A stretch of 64,000 nt of DNA from an uncultured Erysipelotrichaceae bacterium (lineage in GTDB: Bacteria; Bacillota_I; Bacilli_A; Erysipelotrichales; Erysipelotrichaceae): the NCBI GenBank assembly GCA_902793635.1, contig CADBEA010000002.1:1-64000 (forward strand), given 5' to 3'. Of the stretch, positions 52,467-62,112 are shown in pieces; the stretch's first letter is position 1; each line of letters opens with the position of its first letter. The notes under the pieces were generated by a model that made no database searches, had not been told where the DNA came from, and saw only the letters and a program-made list of their open reading frames with translations. The position numbers and the translations under genes were made by a program.

Positions 52467-54164
52467 ATGGAAGCTAGACAACGCTATGAAGAATGGCTGA
52501 AGAACATGAGTTCAAGAAGTCCTCTGTATCAGGATCTGATTCAGATAAATGAAAGTGACAGCGACGATATTGAAGACAGATTTTATCAATATCTGTCTTT
52601 CGGAACAGCCGGCCTGCGCGGCAAGATCGGTGCCGGTACAAACCGCATGAATTTCTATATGGTCGGCAAAGCGACCCAGGGTATTGCGAATTTCATTAAG
52701 AAGCACGGCCAGGAGGCGATGGACAGAGGCGTGGTCATTGCCCATGATCCGCGTCACTTCTCCAAGGAATTCTCCCAGTTCGCAGCCGGTATTTTCGCCG
52801 CTGCCGGAATCAAGGCATATATCTTCCCGGATCTCAGGCCGACCCCGGAACTGGCTTATATGATTCTCAAGCTGCATACCATCAGCGGCATCAATATCAC
52901 CGCCTCCCATAATCCGAAGGACTATAACGGTTATAAGGCATACTGGGAAGATGGCTGCCAGGTTTCCAGCAAAATCGCTGACGGCATGCTGGAGGAAATC
53001 GAAAAGGTAGACCTCTGGTCGGATATCAATTACATGCCGCTGCAGCTGGCTCTGGATGAAGGAAAGGTTATCGTGCTCGGTGATGAATATGACCGTGACT
53101 ATCTGGACCACATTGAAAGCCTGGCGATCCATGAAGGTGATGAGCTGGATCTGGATATCCCGCTTGTCTATACACCGCTGAACGGCTGCGGTGCCATTCC
53201 GTTTGCCAGAATGATGGAAGACCGAGGCTTTACCAACTGGCATATCGTGGAAGAACAGAGAGAACCGGATCCGGACTTCACAACAGTCGGCTATCCGAAT
53301 CCGGAAGATCCAAAAGCCTTCCGTCTCAGTGAGGAACTGGGCCGCAAGGTCGGTGCCGAGCTGCTGATGGCGACCGATCCTGATGCGGACCGTTTCGCGA
53401 TCGAACTGAAGGACGACGAAGGCAACTATATTCCGCTGAACGGTAACCAGACAGGTTACCTGCTGGTCAACTATATCCTGGAAGGACATAAGGATGCCGG
53501 AACCCTGCCGGAAAAGGGTGCCATGATCAAATCGATCGTCACATCCACGATGAGTTCGGAAATGGCGAAAGCATATGGTGTGAAAATGTTCGAAACATTG
53601 ACCGGCTTCAAGAATATCTGCGGCCGTATTCCTTCCCTGCAGGCAGAAGGCTATACCTGTCTGTTCGGCTATGAAGAATCTGTCGGTTACGCAGCCAGTC
53701 CCCTGATCCGTGACAAAGACGGTATCAGTGCCGGCATGCTGGTGGCGGAAGCGGCTGCCTATAACCGCAAACAGGGCAAGACTTTATGGAACGTCCTGCA
53801 GGAACTGTATCAGAAATACGGATACTGGGCAGAAGACGAACCGAACCTGATCCTGGAAGGCATTGCCGGTGCCCAGCGAATCAGCCGCATGATGACCTAT
53901 GTCAGAAATCATCTGCCGCAGGAAGTCGCCGGCGCCAGAGTGACAAAGATCATTGATTACCGGGAAGGATATAAAGATATCCCGCCGAGCAATGTTCTGC
54001 GTTTCTTCCTGGACAACAACAGCTGGTTTGCCATCCGTCCGTCGGGTACCGAACCGAAGATCAAATTCTATTTCTATACAAAACAGGACAGCGCCGAAAA
54101 AGCGAAGGAAGTCAACGCTGCCATCAAAGCCGATATTATGGAAATGATCAACGCAGTCGAGTGA
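52467..54164 (+). CDS. pgcA: Phosphoglucomutase / phosphomannomutase family enzyme
   Basis: Interconverts hexose 1- and 6-phosphates, supplying sugar nucleotides for glycolipids and wall polymers. 565 residues from ATG 52467, nine bases after GGAGGAAAT. The phosphoserine loop is GINITASHNPKDYNGYK, metal loop TDPDADRFA, sugar loop GYEESVGY, and phosphate loop RPSGTEPKIK. Length matches the PgcA-type alpha-phosphoglucomutase of Firmicutes. Confidence 0.93.
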   Translation: MEARQRYEEWLKNMSSRSPLYQDLIQINESDSDDIEDRFYQYLSFGTAGLRGKIGAGTNRMNFYMVGKATQGIANFIKKHGQEAMDRGVVIAHDPRHFSKEFSQFAAGIFAAAGIKAYIFPDLRPTPELAYMILKLHTISGINITASHNPKDYNGYKAYWEDGCQVSSKIADGMLEEIEKVDLWSDINYMPLQLALDEGKVIVLGDEYDRDYLDHIESLAIHEGDELDLDIPLVYTPLNGCGAIPFARMMEDRGFTNWHIVEEQREPDPDFTTVGYPNPEDPKAFRLSEELGRKVGAELLMATDPDADRFAIELKDDEGNYIPLNGNQTGYLLVNYILEGHKDAGTLPEKGAMIKSIVTSTMSSEMAKAYGVKMFETLTGFKNICGRIPSLQAEGYTCLFGYEESVGYAASPLIRDKDGISAGMLVAEAAAYNRKQGKTLWNVLQELYQKYGYWAEDEPNLILEGIAGAQRISRMMTYVRNHLPQEVAGARVTKIIDYREGYKDIPPSNVLRFFLDNNSWFAIRPSGTEPKIKFYFYTKQDSAEKAKEVNAAIKADIMEMINAVE

Positions 54165-54232
54165 AAAAACATGCGTTCATGATGTTATAATGGTAGAAAT
54201 CATGGCAGACGTGCCATAGGAAAGGGAAAATC

Positions 54233-55759
54233 ATGTTTTGTTCTAATTGCGGACAGCTGCTGAAAGAAGGCAGTAAGTTTTGTTCTAACTGCGGCGCCAA
54301 AGTTGCCCCGCCAGTCTTTACAGTTCCTGCTGAAACGGAAGAACCGGTTGCGGTAGAACCTGCCGCTGAACCGGAAGTTGTCAGAACCGCGGAAGTTCCG
54401 GAAGTTGATCCGGAGCCCGTACAAACAGAAACAATCATTGAAGAACCTGTGGTCAGTGAACCGGAACCGGTCGCTGAAGAGCCTGTTGAAGTGCCGGCTG
54501 AAGAGTCGGTAACAGAACCGGTCACACCGGCTGTTGAAGAACCGGCACCGGAAGTCACCGCTCCGGAACCTGAACCGGTCAAGGTGACGGAAACACCGCC
54601 GGAACCGGAAAAAACACCGGAACCAAAAAAGAAAAAGCTGAGCCCGCTGGTCATTGCCGGTATTGTCCTGGCCCTGCTGGCCGCCTGCTTCGGTATTTAC
54701 AACGTTCTGCCGTCGACCAAATACAACCGGGCGGTAAAGGCAGCCGAAACATTCTATGAACAAGGTAATTACGCATCAGCCGTAGAAGAATACATCAAAG
54801 CGCTGACGATCCGTCCGCAGGATCCGGAGGTTTCCGAAGCCGCCAGTGAAGCTGTCATTAACAGATCAGCGGAACTGCTCGAAGACGGGGATGCGGAAGG
54901 CTCCCTGCAGATCCTTGAAAGAATGCTGCCGCTGATTGCGGAAGAATATACACCTTACATGAAAGAGATGGCAGCCGAAAGCTACCGGCAGATGTCGACA
55001 GAACTGCTTGATCTGGAAGACTTTGACAGTGCCATTGCCCTGCTGATGGAAGGTGCGGATAAGGGATACGATCTGGCCGATGATATCAGCGATGCGGAAA
55101 AACTCAAAGAGTATCAGGGCGTGAAGGAAAAAGAAGTCGCTTTCCTGAAGACGCTGGTTCCGCTGCTTGATGCGGAAGACTATGAAGGCGCGCTTGATGC
55201 CATCAATGGTCAGCTGGCTGATCTGAAGTTTGATTATCTCCAGTATGGCATGCCGAAACCGGTCATCACCGATGTTTCCGGATCGAAATACAAGAAGATC
55301 GGTCTCTATCATGAAAACGAATATTTCACTGTTTATTACGGCGACTATGACGGAACTTCAAGAGACGGCACCGGCATTTATCTGCTTACGGATTCCGGCG
55401 GCATCTTTACTCTGAAGTGCAGAACCTATGTTGTCGGTGATTGGGACAATGACGCTCCGAACGGCAATATGAGAGAAACCAAGAAGATCTACAGCGGTGA
55501 CGAGCTGGTGATCGACCAGGTCAGGATCGGTCCGGTAACGGAAGGAATCTATAACGGTGACTTTGAAATCCTCAGAGACGGACAGTCATTCTACGGTTCC
55601 TATACCGACGGCAAGATCAATGTCATTGATGAAACTGACCCGAACGGCGAAGCCAACCGTGTCACGATGTATAACAGCGATCATTCCCAGTGGCTGTACT
55701 ACACGGACGACGCTTCCTACAACAAGACGTTTGGTCTGATCGGCTGGGGCAGCCAGTAA
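54233..55759 (+). CDS. Zinc-ribbon membrane protein with Pro/Glu-rich linker, TPR-like and MORN-like parts
   Basis: 508 residues. Two CxxC pairs at the N-terminus (CSNCGQLLKEGSKFCSNCG) form a zinc ribbon; residues 30-135 are a low-complexity run of EPEPV, EEPV and PAEE units; one membrane segment about 138-158; then TPR-like helices (about 165-330) and a C-terminal beta part with MORN-like units (GDYDGTSRDGTG, NGDFEILRDGQSFYGSYTDG). The TM helix puts the TPR/MORN part outside and the ribbon inside, or both depending on topology. Function unknown; widespread architecture in gut Firmicutes. Confidence 0.8.
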   Translation: MFCSNCGQLLKEGSKFCSNCGAKVAPPVFTVPAETEEPVAVEPAAEPEVVRTAEVPEVDPEPVQTETIIEEPVVSEPEPVAEEPVEVPAEESVTEPVTPAVEEPAPEVTAPEPEPVKVTETPPEPEKTPEPKKKKLSPLVIAGIVLALLAACFGIYNVLPSTKYNRAVKAAETFYEQGNYASAVEEYIKALTIRPQDPEVSEAASEAVINRSAELLEDGDAEGSLQILERMLPLIAEEYTPYMKEMAAESYRQMSTELLDLEDFDSAIALLMEGADKGYDLADDISDAEKLKEYQGVKEKEVAFLKTLVPLLDAEDYEGALDAINGQLADLKFDYLQYGMPKPVITDVSGSKYKKIGLYHENEYFTVYYGDYDGTSRDGTGIYLLTDSGGIFTLKCRTYVVGDWDNDAPNGNMRETKKIYSGDELVIDQVRIGPVTEGIYNGDFEILRDGQSFYGSYTDGKINVIDETDPNGEANRVTMYNSDHSQWLYYTDDASYNKTFGLIGWGSQ

Positions 55760-55772
55760 TCAATACATGCAG

Positions 55773-55803
55773 AAAACGTATTCTGAAAAGGATGCGTTTT
55801 TTA
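55773..55803 (+). terminator. Terminator after zinc-ribbon protein gene
   Basis: AAAACGTAT and ATGCGTTTT around a short loop, continued by T. Confidence 0.65.
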
Positions 55804-55861
55804 CGTGGGCGGAAATGTGATATGATGCTCACAGACGTTTAAAAGATCGGGGGAGAAAGAA

Positions 55862-56392
55862 ATGGTAAAACGATATTATCAGGGACTTCTGTCATTATAT
55901 TTCAGCGGACCGATGACAATGCTGGCATTCATTGTCTTCGCCATTGCCTTTATCAACAACCGTAAACCGGAGTGGAATATGATTCCGGCGCTTGCCGTGG
56001 CAGCCGTCGTCCTGGCCGTCGTCATGTTCTTCTACTATAAAAACAAACTCGGCATCAGTAAGACACTGCACCATGTCGAGAATATCCAGGAATATGAAAA
56101 GGGCGGCATGCTGGACAGGTCCTTCGTTCTGGAAGACAGGATCCTGGCGGGCATCGGCCTGAAGGTATCGGAACACAGCACATTGAATCTGCAGTCGGCT
56201 ACAGCAACGGAAAAAGGCCGGAAGGTGATCCTGCATATCGAAGGAAAGGATGACAGCTTCGACGTGCAGACGATCGATCGCGCCGAAGCGGAACGCTTCG
56301 CCGCATACCTGCGGAAAAACAATCCGCAGATCGTTCTCAACGGCATCGAGCCGAAGGGAAACGGCACACTGAAAGAACTGAGCGCAGAGTAA
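55862..56392 (+). CDS. Small membrane protein of unknown function
   Basis: 176 residues. Two membrane segments (about 15-32 and 40-58) separated by a short loop (NNRKPEWNM), then a soluble domain of about 115 residues with a beta-rich pattern, possibly PH-like (inference). GGGGGAGA precedes the ATG. It ends against a convergent helicase gene. I do not recognise the family. Confidence 0.7.
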   Translation: MVKRYYQGLLSLYFSGPMTMLAFIVFAIAFINNRKPEWNMIPALAVAAVVLAVVMFFYYKNKLGISKTLHHVENIQEYEKGGMLDRSFVLEDRILAGIGLKVSEHSTLNLQSATATEKGRKVILHIEGKDDSFDVQTIDRAEAERFAAYLRKNNPQIVLNGIEPKGNGTLKELSAE

Positions 56393-56422
56393 AAATCAGA
56401 CAGCTTACAGCTGCCTGATTTT
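56391..56422. terminator. Bidirectional terminator between convergent genes
   Basis: AAAAATCAG...CAGCT and AGCTG...CTGATTTTT around a three-base loop. Confidence 0.8.
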
Positions 56423-57739
56423 TCGTTTCTTTCCTTTGATCATGATTTCCTGCAGTTCGATCGGTTCCAGCAGGATCACTGTGCTGTCGTGATCGCGGAT
56501 GACAATGCGGCCGATCTTTTCAAACGGCAGTAACTGGGAAAAGGCACCGGCGATATCCTTTGGCCGCAGTTTGTCGTCTTTGCCGGCATTGATCCGCAAT
56601 GTGATGACATCAGCCGTCGGTTCTTCCTCTTTTGACAAAGGTGCCGTCAGGTCATAGGGATTCCCGCTTTCTTTTTGCAGCGGTTCAGCTGTCTGCATGA
56701 TTTCCTGTATGAGTGGAAGATCTGCTTCGCTTTTACGGATCAACAGGATGCTGGTGCCGGTCTGGCCCTGGTGGCCGCTTCTTCCCGAGCGGTGAATCAA
56801 TGTTTCCGTATCCGTCGGCAGATCATAATGAATACTGTGGGTAAGATTGTTGATATCGAGACCGCGGGAAGCGGCATCGGTCGCAATCAGAATACGGATC
56901 TCTCCGGCTTTGAAACGGCGGATCATGCGCATTCTTGTCTTCTCGTCCTGCCAGGCGGAAAAGGCTTCCGCAAGATATCCGAGCTTTTTCAGCTTCGCGG
57001 CTATTGTTTCGGTATCAGAGCGGTGATTGACAAAGACGACAGCGGATTCGACCGGCTGTTCTTTCAGGATCTGCAGAAGAGATGCGAATGGATCTTCGGT
57101 GATCAGATAAAAGGAAGTGATACGTTCACTGACAGCCGTCTGATCCAGGATGATTTCCTGATACGGATCTTTCATAAAGGACCGTACTGTATCGTTGATC
57201 GTCGCTGAGAAACAGACGATCTGATAAGGCTGGCTGATATATGTGAGAATCTTCTGAAACTCCTGCATCTGACCGGTCGCGAAGATCAGATCGGCTTCAT
57301 CAGCGATCAAAATCTTCAGTGCGGAAAGATCCAGCAGTTCATTTTCCAGCATATAGAGAATCCGGCCGGGTGTGCCGATGATGATCTGCGGATAGCGTTT
57401 CAGTTCCGCTGCCTGTTCCTTCGGCTCCACACCGCCGATCAACAAAGCAGTATGAACGGAAAGCCGCGAGGACAGCAGATCGGCGCTTTCTCTGATCTGC
57501 AAAGCCAGTTCTCTTGTCGGAGCAATGATCAGGGCATAACCGGCATCTTCAAATGGCCGGCACTGTTCGAGAATGGCCAGCAGATAGGCAGCCGTTTTAC
57601 CGGCGCCGGTTTCCGCCTGAACCATCAGGTTTTCATGGGCCAGGATATGCGGGATGGTTTCTCTCTGGACCGGCTTTAACGGCAGCCAGTTCAGATCTTC
57701 CAATACACTTGTCAGTTCTTTTTTCAGATGGATTTCCAT
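56405..57739 (-). CDS. DEAD-box RNA helicase
   Basis: 444 residues. Motifs in order: AETGAGKTAA (I), PTRELA (Ia), DEAD inside LIADEADLIF (II), SAT (III), and HRSGRSGHQG (VI), followed by a C-terminal extension of about 70 residues that resembles the DbpA-type RNA-binding domain (RINAGKDDKLRPKDIAGAFS). A role in 50S assembly like DbpA/YxiN is likely (inference). Leftward, against the arm, and divergent from mnmE with a 43-bp gap. Confidence 0.9.
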   Translation of the reverse strand: MEIHLKKELTSVLEDLNWLPLKPVQRETIPHILAHENLMVQAETGAGKTAAYLLAILEQCRPFEDAGYALIIAPTRELALQIRESADLLSSRLSVHTALLIGGVEPKEQAAELKRYPQIIIGTPGRILYMLENELLDLSALKILIADEADLIFATGQMQEFQKILTYISQPYQIVCFSATINDTVRSFMKDPYQEIILDQTAVSERITSFYLITEDPFASLLQILKEQPVESAVVFVNHRSDTETIAAKLKKLGYLAEAFSAWQDEKTRMRMIRRFKAGEIRILIATDAASRGLDINNLTHSIHYDLPTDTETLIHRSGRSGHQGQTGTSILLIRKSEADLPLIQEIMQTAEPLQKESGNPYDLTAPLSKEEEPTADVITLRINAGKDDKLRPKDIAGAFSQLLPFEKIGRIVIRDHDSTVILLEPIELQEIMIKGKKRKIRQL

Positions 57740-57782
57740 GTGGATATCATAGCACTTTCTGTTTTATGTTAAACTTACAGAG

Positions 57783-59108
57783 ATGAACCAGGAAACGATT
57801 GCGGCTATTTCAACTGCCGATGCCATGGGTGCGATCTCGGTGATCCGCATCAGCGGCGATGATACCTTTGCGGTGCTGAACAGACTGACCGGAAAGGATT
57901 TTTCCGATGCCAAAGGATATACCATTCATTATGCGACCGTCTATGATCAGAAAGAGCCGGTCGACGAGGTACTGATCAGTATTTTCCGTGCGCCGAAATC
58001 CTATACCGGCGAAGATTCTGCGGAGATCAACTGTCATGGCGGTGTTTATATTACCAGAAGAGTTCTGCGTCTGGTGCTGGGCAGCGGTGCCCGGCTGGCC
58101 CGTCGCGGTGAATTTACCGAACGGGCATTTCTGAACGGTAAGATGGATCTCTCTCAGGCGGAGGCGGTCAATGATCTGATTACCGCAAGGGATGCGCTGA
58201 ACGCCCGCAGTGCCGTGCATTCGCTGAAAGGTTCCGTCACCCGGCTGATCGCGCCGCTGGAAGAAGAGCTGACGCAGATCATTGCCAATATCGAAGTCAA
58301 TATCGACTATCCGGAATATGACGATGTCCGCCAGCTGACGGAAGAAGAGATCCTGCCGGCCACCCGCAAATGGGCTGCTGAGATTCGGCAGATCATTGAA
58401 ACAGCAGAACAGGCTGTCCAGGTGCGTGATGGCATAGATACTGTCATTCTCGGCCGGCCGAACGTCGGCAAGTCCTCGCTTCTGAATGCCTTGCTGGAAG
58501 AAGACAAGGCAATCGTCACGGATATTGCCGGCACGACCCGCGATCTGGTCGAAGGCAGTGTGCGGCTGGGCGGTATGACATTGAATCTGATCGATACCGC
58601 CGGTATCCGGGAAAGTTCGGATGTGGTGGAAAAGATCGGTATTGAGCGGTCACTGGCGGCGGTGGAAAAAGCTGAGCTGGTCATTCTGGTTCTGGATGCG
58701 TCCAGCGAACCGAACGAAGAAGATGAACGCCTTCTGGAACTGACAAAAGACAAGGAACGGATCATCGTCTACAACAAGAGCGATCTGAATGAAGATGTGG
58801 AAGGTCTGTCCATTTCCGCCATTCACAATCAGATCGGCGATCTGGTGGACGAGATCAGAAGACGTTATGAAAAAGGTCTGAAGCTGGCCAATACCGACAC
58901 GCTGAACAACGAAAGACAGATTGGTCTGGCCATGCGGGCGGAACAGGCGATGCAGGATGCGATTGCGTCGCTGGAAGCTGGCATGGAACTGGATATCGTG
59001 ACGATCGATCTGGAAAACAGCTGGACCGCTTTAAAGGAAATCACAGGAAAGGCAGGCAAGGAAGACCTTCTCGATGAGATCTTCTCCCGTTTCTGCCTGG
59101 GCAAATAA
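57783..59108 (+). CDS. mnmE: tRNA modification GTPase MnmE (TrmE)
   Basis: Partner of MnmG. 441 residues: N-terminal THF-binding domain, helical domain, and inserted G domain with GRPNVGKSS (about 224), DIAGTTRD and DTAG, NKSD; C-terminal FCLGK holds the conserved Cys. TatD begins 1 bp after the stop. Confidence 0.97.
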   Translation: MNQETIAAISTADAMGAISVIRISGDDTFAVLNRLTGKDFSDAKGYTIHYATVYDQKEPVDEVLISIFRAPKSYTGEDSAEINCHGGVYITRRVLRLVLGSGARLARRGEFTERAFLNGKMDLSQAEAVNDLITARDALNARSAVHSLKGSVTRLIAPLEEELTQIIANIEVNIDYPEYDDVRQLTEEEILPATRKWAAEIRQIIETAEQAVQVRDGIDTVILGRPNVGKSSLLNALLEEDKAIVTDIAGTTRDLVEGSVRLGGMTLNLIDTAGIRESSDVVEKIGIERSLAAVEKAELVILVLDASSEPNEEDERLLELTKDKERIIVYNKSDLNEDVEGLSISAIHNQIGDLVDEIRRRYEKGLKLANTDTLNNERQIGLAMRAEQAMQDAIASLEAGMELDIVTIDLENSWTALKEITGKAGKEDLLDEIFSRFCLGK

Positions 59109-59109
59109 T

Positions 59110-59892
59110 ATGGAACAGTTACAGTATGTGGACAGCCATGCCCATATCATGGCTGATGAATTTCAGGAAGATTTTGAAGCGATGCTGCAAAGGGCGGACG
59201 AAGCCGGCCTCGACAACATCATGATCATTACGCTTTCTCATGATGAAACAATGAAGGCATTTGCCTTCGCGAAACGAGATCCGAAGAAATATCTCATCGC
59301 AGCCGGCATTTTTCCGGAAGACGTCAAGGACGTTACGGAAGAAGACTGGCGGGTCTTTACCGAGACAGCCGCTGATCCGGGTGTGACCTGCATCGGGGAG
59401 ATCGGTCTGGATTATTACTGGGAGAAGGATCCGGAAATCCGGGCTTTGCAGAGAGAATTCTTCATCCGTCAGATCGAACTGGCGAAGAAACTGAACAAAC
59501 CGTTTCTCGTTCATTCCCGCGATGCCATTCAGGATACATATGACATTATGAAGGAACATCACGGCCATGGTCTGATGCATTGCTTTGCCGGCACGAAGGA
59601 AATGGCCCGGGAGTTTGTCAAACTGGGTTACTATATCGCTCTGGGCGGTGCTCTGACGTTCAAGAACGCCCGTCACTCAGTGGAAGTCTGTGCCGACATT
59701 GACGAGAACTATCTGCTGACGGAAACCGACTGTCCGTATATGGCACCGGTGCCGTACCGCGGTAAGCGGAACGAGCCGTCCTATATTCCGTGCATTGTCA
59801 GGAAGATGGCGGAAGTGCGCGGCGTCAGTGAAGCATATATGGCCGGTGTCATCCGCCGCAACTGGAAAAGATTCCTGGAGGGGACGGAGTGA
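59110..59892 (+). CDS. tatD: TatD family metal-dependent DNase
   Basis: 260 residues. HAH near the N-terminus (VDSHAHIM) and the E-x-G-L-D (GEIGLDYYW), HSR and C-terminal TETDCPYM metal motifs are present. In Firmicutes it stands before rnmV, as here. No ribosome site is clear at ATG 59110; translation probably continues from mnmE. Confidence 0.94.
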   Translation: MEQLQYVDSHAHIMADEFQEDFEAMLQRADEAGLDNIMIITLSHDETMKAFAFAKRDPKKYLIAAGIFPEDVKDVTEEDWRVFTETAADPGVTCIGEIGLDYYWEKDPEIRALQREFFIRQIELAKKLNKPFLVHSRDAIQDTYDIMKEHHGHGLMHCFAGTKEMAREFVKLGYYIALGGALTFKNARHSVEVCADIDENYLLTETDCPYMAPVPYRGKRNEPSYIPCIVRKMAEVRGVSEAYMAGVIRRNWKRFLEGTE

Positions 59893-60428
59893 AGCCGCGG
59901 ATCAGGGAACTGATCGTTGTGGAAGGCCGGCATGATTCCGAGAATCTCAAGAAGTATTATGACTGTGACACCATCGAAACCGGTGGCACGGGCTTTACGG
60001 AAGAAACGATCGATCTGATCAGGCGGGCAAAGGAAAAGCGCGGTGTGATCATCTTCACCGATCCGGATTCACCCGGTAACCGCATCCGCAGCGCATTGAA
60101 TCAGGCGGTGCCCGGCTGTGCCAACGCGTTTGTCGACAAACAGGAAGCCCGCACGGAAAAAAAGGTCGGTGTAGAACATGCCGGCTATGAAGTGCTCAAA
60201 GAAGCGCTGGAACATCTGCTCACCGTTCAGGAAACAGATCAGGAGCGGATCAGCGCTGAAGATATGTATGAACTGGGACTCTCCGGTCAGAAAGACAGTG
60301 CCGCCCGGCGCGCGAAGCTTGGCAAAGCTCTGCACATCGGTTTCGGCAACGCCCGCACCATGCGGAGCCGGCTGAATATCCTCTGTATCGGGAAGGAAGA
60401 AATACGAAAGATACTGGAAACACTATGA
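59889..60428 (+). CDS. rnmV: Ribonuclease M5
   Basis: Matures 5S rRNA. 179 residues; starts at GTG 59889, with GGAGGGGACGG upstream. TOPRIM motifs are VVEGRHDSE and TDPDSPGNR. Overlaps tatD and rsmA by 4 bp each. Confidence 0.95.
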   Translation: MKPRIRELIVVEGRHDSENLKKYYDCDTIETGGTGFTEETIDLIRRAKEKRGVIIFTDPDSPGNRIRSALNQAVPGCANAFVDKQEARTEKKVGVEHAGYEVLKEALEHLLTVQETDQERISAEDMYELGLSGQKDSAARRAKLGKALHIGFGNARTMRSRLNILCIGKEEIRKILETL

Positions 60429-61270
60429 CAAGATTTATCTCAACACCGTCAAGGACGAAGGAAATTCTGCAGACATACGGTCTGAAGGCCCGTAAAGGTT
60501 TCGGACAGAATTTTCTTGTGGATCCGATCGTCGTCGAACGCTGTGCCCTCGCTTCCCATTGCGAGAACGCGGTGATTGAGATCGGTCCCGGCATCGGCGG
60601 TCTGACTGAGCAGCTGGCCCGTCATTCCCAGCACGTGACAGCGTATGAAGTGGACGCAGATCTGATTCCGGTTCTGCATGATACGCTGGCTGAGTATGAC
60701 AATGTCGAAATCATCCTGCAGGATTTTCTGACCTGTGATCTGGATGGCAAGATCTTTGAGCTGCGGCAAAAATACGGCAGTGTTTCCGTCTGCGCGAATC
60801 TGCCGTACTATATTACGACGCCGGTTCTGTTCCGTCTGTTCGAACATGGAGAGATTCCGTATATCACTGTCATGGTGCAGAAGGAAGTCGGCGACCGTTT
60901 CGCGGCAAAGCCGAAAGACAGTGAATACAGCGCGCTGTCAGTCGAAGCCGCCTATTTATATGATGTGAAAAAACTGTTTACCGTTCCCGGCCGGTCCTTT
61001 AACCCGTCGCCGAACGTCGACAGTGTGATCATACAGTTTACAAGAAAAGAAGTGGAAAAAGACATAACCGAGATCCGTGCTTTCTTTGAACTGGTCCGGG
61101 CCTGTTTCAAGCAGCGGCGCAAGACGCTGTACAACAACCTGCGGGAATATCTGCAGGATGCGGAAAAGGCCAGGGCGGTGCTGGAAGCATGCGGCCTGCC
61201 ATTGACGATGCGGGCCCAGGAAGCGGATGTGGATCAGCTGGTCAGTGTCTTTGAGGAACTGCAGAAATGA
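60425..61270 (+). CDS. rsmA: 16S rRNA (adenine1518/1519-N6) dimethyltransferase
   Basis: KsgA. 281 residues; GQNFLVD, SAM loop EIGPGIGGLTEQL and NLPYYITTP catalytic motif. Loss gives kasugamycin resistance in other species. Overlaps rnmV and ispE by 4 bp. Confidence 0.97.
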   Translation: MTRFISTPSRTKEILQTYGLKARKGFGQNFLVDPIVVERCALASHCENAVIEIGPGIGGLTEQLARHSQHVTAYEVDADLIPVLHDTLAEYDNVEIILQDFLTCDLDGKIFELRQKYGSVSVCANLPYYITTPVLFRLFEHGEIPYITVMVQKEVGDRFAAKPKDSEYSALSVEAAYLYDVKKLFTVPGRSFNPSPNVDSVIIQFTRKEVEKDITEIRAFFELVRACFKQRRKTLYNNLREYLQDAEKARAVLEACGLPLTMRAQEADVDQLVSVFEELQK

Positions 61271-62112
61271 AAGAAAGAGCATACGCAAAAATCAACCTGT
61301 GCCTGGACGTGGCCGGCAAACGGGACGACGGTTATCATGAACTGAAGATGATCATGGTGCCGATCGATTTCTATGACGTACTGGAGATGAATATTTCCCG
61401 GGAAACAACCCTGAGTCTGAACCGCAGTTATCTGCCGGTCAACGAGAAGAACACGATCATCAAGGCCATCCATGTCATGCAGGAATACTTTGGCTTCAAA
61501 GAAGAATTTGAATGTATCCTGCAGAAACATATTCCGACAAGAGCCGGTCTGGCCGGCGGCAGTGCCGACGCGGCGGCGGCGATCCGGCTGATCTGCCGGC
61601 TGCTGCAGCTTTCGGCCACCGAAGAGGAACTGATCATGCTGGCGAAGAAGGTCGGGGCGGACGTGCCGTTCTGTCTGATGAACAGACCTTCTCTGGTGCA
61701 GGGTATCGGAGAAGTACTAACCCCCTTTGTTTGCCATCCGGATTTTGAGATCCTGCTCGTGAAACCGCGGCGCGGTGTCTCCACCAAGGACGCGTTTGCC
61801 ATCGTGGACGCCCAGGAACATGAACATCCGGACTGCCAGAAGATGATGCGGGCCCTGATTGAGAATGACTATGAAGGCGTGGTGTCTTCGCTTGGCAACA
61901 GTCTGGAAGATGCGGCTATGTCACTGGTGAAAGAGATCCGCACCGTCAAGACAAGACTGAAGGAAGAAGGTTTTGACGGCGTGCTGATGAGCGGCAGCGG
62001 TTCCACCGTGTTCGGCATTACCCGTGATCGGGAAATGCTGGAAAGAGCCATGAAGAAACTGAAAGAGGAACATTATTTTGTCCGCAGGACAAGAATACTG
62101 GGAGGATATTGA
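61267..62112 (+). CDS. ispE: 4-diphosphocytidyl-2-C-methyl-D-erythritol kinase
   Basis: GHMP kinase of the MEP isoprenoid pathway. 281 residues; AYAKINLCLDV, the ATP loop GLAGGSADAAAA and the C-terminal SGSGSTVFG are clear. Overlaps rsmA and glmU by 4 bp. The presence of ispE implies a MEP pathway. Confidence 0.96.
   Translation: MKERAYAKINLCLDVAGKRDDGYHELKMIMVPIDFYDVLEMNISRETTLSLNRSYLPVNEKNTIIKAIHVMQEYFGFKEEFECILQKHIPTRAGLAGGSADAAAAIRLICRLLQLSATEEELIMLAKKVGADVPFCLMNRPSLVQGIGEVLTPFVCHPDFEILLVKPRRGVSTKDAFAIVDAQEHEHPDCQKMMRALIENDYEGVVSSLGNSLEDAAMSLVKEIRTVKTRLKEEGFDGVLMSGSGSTVFGITRDREMLERAMKKLKEEHYFVRRTRILGGY
61392..61407. other. Candidate Noc-binding site inside ispE
   Basis: TATTTCCCGGGAAACA matches 15 of 16 bases of the Bacillus Noc site TATTTCCCGGGAAATA. 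It is within a coding region, as Noc sites often are. Confidence 0.5.
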
